A stretch of 64,000 nucleotides of DNA from Antedon mediterranea (lineage: Eukaryota; Echinodermata; Crinoidea; Comatulida; Antedonidae). Shown piece after piece: positions 54,001 to 63,407 of the stretch (position 1 is its first letter; every line of letters starts with the position of its first letter). A program made the position numbers and the translations under genes. Under the pieces are notes generated by a model. The model was given only the letters and a program-made list of their open reading frames with translations, had not been told where the DNA came from and ran no database searches. Location: the NCBI RefSeq assembly GCF_964355755.1, contig NC_092670.1:13331201-13395200 (forward strand). Direction: 5' to 3'.

Positions 54001-57000
54001 CTCCATTTGACATCGTGGTCTATATTGCAATAACTCTGAAATTTGCAATCGAGTGACCAGCTGAATTATGTTCGGCTACAGGTTGATCAAGCTTTAATGT
54101 TTTGATAGCTGATCTGTGTTGTGTCATTCTCATACGGAGAGTGTTTTTTGTTTCTCCGACGTACTGTTTACCACAAATATTACAGTATATGAGATAAATG
54201 ACGTTTTTGGTTAGACAATTAATTGATTGTCTTATCCGAAAAATGTGGCCAGTTTGGCTACTCTTAAATTTTTCAGTAGAATCAACCAATGAACAAGTTT
54301 TGCAAGATTTGCCGCAAAGGTGACTGCCCAAATTTTGGCTGTCATGAGAGTTAATTTCACTCTTAAATTTGGATCTGACTAATATATCACGAAGGTTGGG
54401 AGGTCTACGAAATGCAATAATGGGTGGTTCTGGAAAAACAGTCCTACATATATATATCTACATATCTATTAAATCTACCATAAATACACTTTCCCAAATG
54501 TTTACATTTTTGTTGTCAAACATTAAAATGGCAATTAGTGGCGATGACTTGACGCTGATGTGTAGAAAAATAATACTGTATTGCCCTTTTAGTCAAACTA
54601 CTGGTAGGTGTGGTGAGGTTATTTAAATGTTATGTCTTAAAATTAAGATAAAGAACATTAATAAACATATATTGACAATAAACTTACCATTCTCAATACA
54701 TCCAATAAATTCAACAGTCACTGATATGCCTTCTGATACATCTTCAACAGTAATATCTATCCTGGTTACATCCTTAATTCCTTCTCCAGGGAACAGCACT
54801 CTATCTTTTTCGTTATTACCAGTAAGGTCCTTGACGAAAACCTATAAATAGATAAATTTAGTTTGTATAGATTAATTTGGAAATAGTTTCTTCTCTTCGT
54901 TTTTAATGTGCTGTTAACATTGATTTATGTTAGCATATTGTGCATGTGTGCTTCTACAATCCTTACATTACTTGAATTCTAAACAAAATTAAAACTTACC
55001 ACTGGGAGATCATTACCATCCACAATAGTGGTCAAATCTCCATTTCCATTTTGTGCATATGTAACTGTAAAAGACACAATTCCTTCAACTTGACTCTTGA
55101 TATCAACTCCTGTTACTCTCAATGGCTGAGTATAAGTAACCTCTAGCCAATCATCAATACCAATACTCCATCTATCTGAATTTAAGTCGTTATCATCATT
55201 TACTCGTCGAATATTTTCCAAACCTTCCTTGATTTGACGCAGAGGCTCAACACATTCTAATGAAGATGAATGAAACATTCATTAAAAAAAATTAAATACT
55301 GGAAATAGATTTGATTTCCTACACTTTAATTCTGACATTAAACTTTACCCATTTCTGTAGTTGGTAGCATTGTTGTGGTTGTAGGCATCTCTGTTGTTGT
55401 TGGCATCTCTGTTGTGGTGGTTGGCATCTCTGTTGTGGTTGTTGGCATCTCTGTTGTGGTTGTTGGCATCTCTGTTGTGGTTGGCATCTCTGTGGTTGTT
55501 GGCATCTCTGTAGTGGTTGTTGGCATCTCTGTTGTGGTGGTTGGCATCTCTGTTGTTGTGGTTGGCATTTCTGTTGTGGTTGGCATCTCTGTGGTTGGTA
55601 TTTTTGTTGTAGTTGGTAAAGTGGTAGGTTCTATACAAGTAGACGACAATAAGCATTTTTTGTCATTCATTTTTTTAAACACAAACAACAAATAAAAAAA
55701 AAAGATGAAGTGTTTCTGTTATTTACCTGTCAAGGCATAATTGTAAATAATAAGTAAAACTCTGTCTACACTACCGTATCAAACTAATGTTACATCACTA
55801 CCACGTTTGGGCAAATGTATCACTACCATTTTGGGCACATCACACAAATAGTTCGATAGTGTAGACAGAGTTTAATAATGTGTAATAGGACTATAAAATT
55901 ATCATGCTGGTTGAGTAAACTCTAAGAATTATGAGATAAAAACATAGATATTACTCTAAGTACTTGATCATTTTATTTTATTTTTATTTTATTTCATACT
56001 CATCCAACAGCGAGTAACCCGCCAATTACAGGATGGATAAACTATTTAATAATTTCACAAGACAAACATATACACAAGATGCTCTACATAAACAAAGACT
56101 TATTATTGAGTCTTTGGGAGTGGAGTTGTAAATTGTCATGAGAAAAAACCCTGACATATGACAGGACTTGAACCCAGGACCCTTAGATTGGTAGCCAAGC
56201 ATCATAACCACCAAGCCACAGCTCCACTCAACTATATAGACACAAAGTGGTTCCAACAGAAGAAAGGACTATTAATGGCCTCCAAAAATGTAGTGTATAA
56301 AATAAGAATAACCAATTTTTGTTAAAGATTACTGAACTTTTTATAAAATAATTATAATTATTGTTAACCGCAATGGAAATAATAATTTCTTAGTAAATTA
56401 TCTAGCATTTTTGCATGCGATTTTTTAATGACTGCGTGATTGCGTAAAGGGTGTAACTAGGGTATCGATTGTGTAGTCTTCTTCTTTATGAAAACTCACT
56501 AATTGAACTGCGATAACATTGGGAAAAAATGAATACCTCAATGGATAAAACAAAAACTTGCATGGAATAGAATTACATGGACAAATAGTTCCTACTAAAA
56601 AAAGTGTATAAAGAAAAAATAGGGAAACAAAATAACATCAAACCTCTACAAGCTGGACAACAGGCTCCATCAGGATAATAACGTAAATGCTAACAATAAC
56701 AAAAAACAATATTTTTCAATTTATTTTGGCTTTAGAACAATTTTTGTTTATTTTTTAAAAACGAAATTGTACTTGTAGGAGTGGTTGTCTTATTAGTTGT
56801 ACGAGGAAACAGCCTGGGGGTACATATATTTTTTAAACAGTAGCCATATATTTTGGTATGTAGGAACATTTGAACTTTCCGGAAAAAAAATACATTCTGA
56901 GCCAGTCTGGATTTTATTTATCTATAAAGCTATCTTTCAAACTTGTAGGACAGGTTTGAAAGGTAAACTTGTCAAAAAGTATACAAGACTGTGAGCACAC

Positions 57001-60000
57001 ACGGTTATGAGCATCAGGATCATATTTATGAAAACTATATGAGAGGTTGTTCCATTTGTGTGAAGAAAGATTTCATATGCGGTAAATATTGTAAAAATAA
57101 GCACACTAAGGTAATAAAAGTGTTTATTGTTATAATATTTATGGTTTTATTTCTTTGTACATACCTCTGCACAGTTTGGTTCTTGTGGACACGGTTTTCT
57201 ATTGCATTTGATCTCATCTTTAAAGCATGAACAGTCAGAGCAATGATCATTTGGATCTTCCCAGAAAGTCTTTGGCTGTTTGAACATAACAATGATGATT
57301 ATTATGTTAGCATGAACCAGTAGAATTATTCGCCAAATTGATTTTCTTTTTATTACAGCATCTGACCGAGTATAATCCAAACTTTATTTGAATTAATTGA
57401 AGTGATTTCATTGCTAATGTTCTATTCTACAGTTTGACAGTCAATGAACTAAAATGTCCTATATTGAAAACTAAGAAATGTTATAGTTGTGTGAGCCATA
57501 ATAATGTAGAACTGTACATAACTTCATCATCACACCACGACTGTCTGAGGCTCAAGACTTTCTAAAAAGGAGGTACAGCAGCATTTATATTGTGACTAAC
57601 GCCTGTTATCATACCTTGTAGAAATTGCCTTTGTCATCTTCACAAAGACATTCGACTTGGAACACACAGGATGTTCCATTAAACACTTGAGGTGGTTCAC
57701 AAACACATCCGACACCACAGCTATATTCAGTACCAATAACACACTCATCTACATGCTTACAGCACTCAGGTTCTCCAATGGTGAAATCCTCACAACAAAC
57801 TAAATTTAAAATGAAAAAAACAATTATATATTAAGCCCATATAAATTGAGCAAAATACTTGGAAAAATGCAGAGAACCAAGAGTACATGATTTAATATTT
57901 TCGTTGAAATTTAAGATACAGAAAGAAATTCAAAATGTGTATAAGCTTTGTAGACATTAATATACTTATTTACAAAAAAAAGACAACAACTTGAAGATTG
58001 TGTATGTTAACGTTATCATGCAAATATAATGTACAAATAAGAAATACACTAGGTATTTTGACAAATAATGATACTGTATAAAAACTATCTGATGAACTTT
58101 TACCCGCACTAAGTTCATTTTAAAAATGTTTGATGATCATTCTACACGTTTATCTTCTCTAGAAATCATGTTATGAAATATGCGTATGGGATGTCATAAT
58201 TATTCAGACAGTACAGTATGCAAGTAAAAAGGCGTTAAAGAATACAAGCTAAACATTGTATATTAATTACATGTGCGAATATTATAAAAATAATGAATGT
58301 TTATGAGTGTAATGGTACAAATAATGGCATGAGGTGAAATATAACCTTTCATCATTAACCAAATACCATTATTTGTACCATTATGAATATTACACATTCA
58401 TTATTTGTTTTATATAACATCTGAATAGATTCCTGTCAATCAGATTGAATAAAAAGGTAGGCAAGATATTGCGACATGATTCACATTTATTGAAACAGTA
58501 ACATTTTGTTTTATTAAATATTATTATTTGGATTTTAGTGTTAACAGACGACCAAATAATCCTATAAAAAATTATAATACTGAACATAAACACTTACCAG
58601 TTTCCGTTGTTGGAAATATAGCTATATAAATAAAAAAAAAACAACATTTAATAGTCAGAGGTGTAAACAAATAGTAAAATAAAAACTCCACACTAAAACG
58701 GATTTGTGTTATGAGAGTTATCAAAATTGATTAAAAACAGCTGAAAATTCACATCCCTGAATGTAGCACTTAATGCATGATGCACATACAGACATAATGC
58801 TGTCACAACAAAGGCTTTTTCAAAATCCCTCTCCTTTAAAACAACCTACAATGTTTTCACTTTACATACATGTAGGCCCTACATGAAAAGAGGTTCTTCT
58901 AAACCTTTAAAATCCACCTAGCTTAAAACAATTCACAAACTACTTAATATTAGGTTATTGAAATTAAACATCATTTTATTTATGAGCTTGAAAAACAATT
59001 CAAATTTATGCAAACACACTTACTTGTTGGAATAGGTTCGCAAAAGCAGCATTCATTATCAGAATGAACTAGCCTTTCTCCCTATAAATACAATACAATA
59101 AATACAAATTTAGTAACTTCTTCTAATTAAAATGATTATTTCTGGTGCTACAAACTAATTAAAAAATAATTATTTTATGAACTGAGGATTCAATATATAA
59201 AAAAGAAAGTTGTATATAAATTAAATTTAAAATATACTAGCCCATGTATAAGGACGATAACGATATACGATAACCAGATAAATGTGTATTTAAAAATAAA
59301 ACAAAAGAACTATTAGAAAAGTTAATTCCTGCAACTATAGGATAACCATTTATGATGCCTATGATGAAAATAATATTTAGTAAGAGCAATAATCAAAGAA
59401 TGAAAATGTTTTGTAATTTATGTTTTTTTATGTAAGAAAAATGTATGTTATGTCTAGTTATTGTCGACTGTTACCGTCCAACTTTGTAGCATCCTTACCT
59501 CTGGACATGAGTTTGGATCTTTGTTACAATCTTTACGACAATCCTGTTCCCCATCTACACAATAACATGAGTTACAATCATCAACCACTGTCTTTGTTCC
59601 CTATTAAATTAAATAGAATTACTCTGTAACTGAACAAATGTTTGACCCATCAATCACTACTACATTATAAATTTCATTTTATTATGATGCACTTGTAAAA
59701 AAAACTATTTTGAAAGTACTGATTCTAGTCAATTGATATTGCAATTGGTACTGACAAATCAGGTTTTCCAAAATGTATAACATGAAAAACTATCGAAAAA
59801 TATATTGAAAAAAAATTAATACCTCAACACAAGGAGTTACAGTTGATGGATTAAATGTTGTTGGCTGTACAGTAGTTGGGACTTCACTTGTGGTATATGT
59901 CGTTGTGACGGTTGTAGTTGTGGGTTTCATAGTTGTAACCGTTGTAGTCTCTGCAAAGTTAAAAAGGCGTTACTTATTATTCTGTTTTAAAACATTATGA

Positions 60001-63000
60001 CAAACATAATAAGCTACCGATACACTTTGGTAAAAAATGGAATAATAGTAACATTATTTACTGACATCCGACATCAGTGGCACACAATACTGTGGAAGGT
60101 CTGTCAAAACATCTAAATATTTAACATGATACACATTACTACACATTTACAATAATATAAACAACACCACAGTCCCCTTTTATTCTTTCACAAACTCCAT
60201 TATTCTGGAAAGTAAAGCACCAATCTCCACCTTTTCCCCAATAAACTTTTTTTTTTAAATTCTATGTATTTAGGCAAGGATTACCAATAGAAAATTATAC
60301 ACTGTCCTACCAGATAGATGGTAACCCTCCTGAACAGGGGCTATTTTGACTGACTGCAGTAACCCCCTACTCGTCTCGAATAATGAACTGGGTTCTTTAA
60401 AGTGCACACAGACAAACTGTGTATTACCACCAGTCCTAGGAACGAGTAGTCGGTCTCGAAACCATGCTGATATTGTTGGCTCTTTAGGTACTGTACGGTA
60501 AACATAATAATAGTAATATTTGTATAAAATATATTCATAGAATCACTTACTGCATGTATTTTCACAGGTTTTTTCATGCTGTTCTGAGCATACACAACTG
60601 TAGCAGTCTCCTTCTGTCCATACGTCATTAGCCTGAACAGCAGATGAAACAATGTTAGAAATTGTATTGTTGATGTTTTGTAACATTCAAATTTGATTAC
60701 TTATGCATGTGGCTATTTTATTTTGTAAATTGTTCTATTAAATGCTACAGAAATAAATAATTAGATACTAGTTACTTACATTCATATATTCGCCAGTGTC
60801 TTCATTCAGACATGAACAGTGTTGAGCCTCAAATGTACACATGTTATTTTCGAGACGTCTGGCACCTTCGGGGCAATCACAACGGCTGCACCCTTCAGGG
60901 ATATTTTCTGGACAGAAGGTATTATGATTGCAGTCTGACTGACACATACAATCTGGGCAAACTGAAACAAAAAAAGATTAGAAACATTTCAAATTCCATT
61001 AAAAAAATATTATGGTCCCATAACCAATCAAAAAATGTATTTGTTGGCCACGACATAATACGGGTTAGAATATTAGGCCATTACATAAGAGTCAGACAAT
61101 TCCATTTTTTTGCTTACAAGGTTTTCATCATTTCTCAATAAGAGAATTTTCAACTTGTGATGACCTAGGAACAAGTAAGGATATGTTAATACATTGGGCA
61201 CATATAGGAAAGTCGGAACGTGCTTCCTCACTTTATTTTTTGACGTAGGTTGGTGGTTTTTTGGTCCACCATGCAATAACCAACAACACATCAATGCATA
61301 ATATTATTGGTCGTCACAATTCGAACGCTCACGAATATCTAACTTTTGGCACCTAGACAGGAACAGCTATTGACAACATGTTAACAACCAAAAGTAACTA
61401 AAAAGGTTTATTCAACGGCTTGTGCGATTCCTATAATAAGTTCTCTGTTTTTTTTTTTACTCTACAATTATTTTTAAGTTTAAAATTGTGAACACATTTT
61501 AAATATTTTTTCATTTTTGTATATCGCTACTTTTTTATGTTTATCAACTCAATAGTGGAGGTTTTCATCTCTGTTGATTTAAAATTAAATATATACAATA
61601 GAAAATGTAGTATACAGTGCAGTGACATTCATTCTGCTAATAGTGCTTAAACTTTGTTATTGCATATTGCATACATACCAAACGTGGTTGGCTGTATTGT
61701 TGTGGGTTCGGCAGTAGTTGGTTCTGTCGTTGTGGTTGTTTCTGTTGTTGTGGTTGGTTCTGTTGTAGTTGTTGGTTCTACTGTTGTATAGACATGACCT
61801 AAGAAACATAATTGGAAAATTTTAATCTAAATTACAATCCACTTGGTGTATTGTGGCGTGTGGCGCAGTGTGTTGGACGTTCGACTACTGATCGTAAGAT
61901 CGAGGTGTGAATCCAACGCTCATTGCTTGTATCCTTAGGCAAGATACTTTACTTACCTTTGCCTCTCTCCACCCAGGTGTATAAATGGGAACCCGGTTAG
62001 ATCAAGACACAACTTTGCGCTGATTACTAGCTGCATTATGGGAGTATGTTTCCATACGTGTTTGATCCAAAAAAAGTTACTGGGGTAATAATGTTCAGTG
62101 CTTAGAGGTTTCACAACATTAGGCACTATATGAATCCAGGATATTATTATTATTAATATTATTATTATTGAAAAGGATTAACAATATAGCAAATTAATCA
62201 CTGTTGAAATTATTTCTGATATATATAACAAATAATAATAATAAATATAATATATCCAATAAAATTGCTCATGGAAATAGTTATAACATTAAAAAATATA
62301 ATGCTTGGCTACTGAATGGACCTGGATTTGAATCATCCATAAAAGTTTATTACTCTACTGTTAGAGTAAATCCTGACAGTATTTGAACCCATGACGATTC
62401 AGGGTCAAGCATCCTAAATACCAAACTAAACATATTTACTACAATAACGATGATTAATCAGTCATTTCAGTAATTATTACTCTGAAACAACAAAATAAAT
62501 GTTAATTCAACCCAATTCAATATTAGCTACTGATGCCATCAATTTGAGGCTCAACAAACAATACAAAATAAATACATAATAGGAAAATTACATTTATTTA
62601 CAATTGAGTGCAATCTTAATATTATCTGGGGGGGGGGGGGAGAACATGGGTTATAGGCTAGAGAGAGTGAATAGAGAAAAGTAAAGGGTTGCAAAAGGGG
62701 TTTGACCCCTCACCACTACCCCTTCACCTGCTTTCTTTAACAATTGCAATAACACTAAGTTATTGTCAGTATTATTATTACAGCCCTTCATCCCTTAAAA
62801 AAACTCTCCGATGGTACTTACTTGATGGACAACCATACAGTTCAAGTTTCATTGTAAGCAGGAAGTTCAAATACACAGGCTCAATGATGACAATTCTAGC
62901 ATCAAAGGCATCTTCCTCCAACTTTAGAATAGATTCAGAACTTGGCACCTTAAAGACCTATCAAACAACAGTATAATATGTTTTTGGCTAATATTGAATA

Positions 63001-63374
63001 ATAACCAGTAGTGAAAATAGGCTAAAGCCCAAAACAGAATTTTTACTTTATGTTATTACAATGAACAAACGATAAAAATAATAATACAATATAATAAAAA
63101 CTATATTATTACTACATAAATTTAAAATGAATATTCAAAATGCTGTGCCTTCTGTATGAAGTAAGTAACTTATGCAGCTTATTTTTAATTGGTGTATCTC
63201 ATTATTACTTTGTTTTGTTTTATTTTGACTTAATTTGTGCTACTTAGTTTTGTTATTTTTGTATTTTATAAGTAATGATGGAGTAAGAGCAGTTTTCTGT
63301 TTGGGCTCATGCCTATTACTTGCTCCTGGCAAGATGAATTGTAAAATGTACTTTATGAACTTTTGCCGAATAAA

Positions 63375-63407
<33 letters not shown>

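Noticed and set aside
54369-54626. 85-residue plus-strand frame
   Set aside because: Antisense to the Penelope-like fragment and intron sequence; no domain.
61073-61294. 73-residue minus-strand frame in intron 60962-61678
   Set aside because: No splice sites matching the flanking phases and no recognisable motif.
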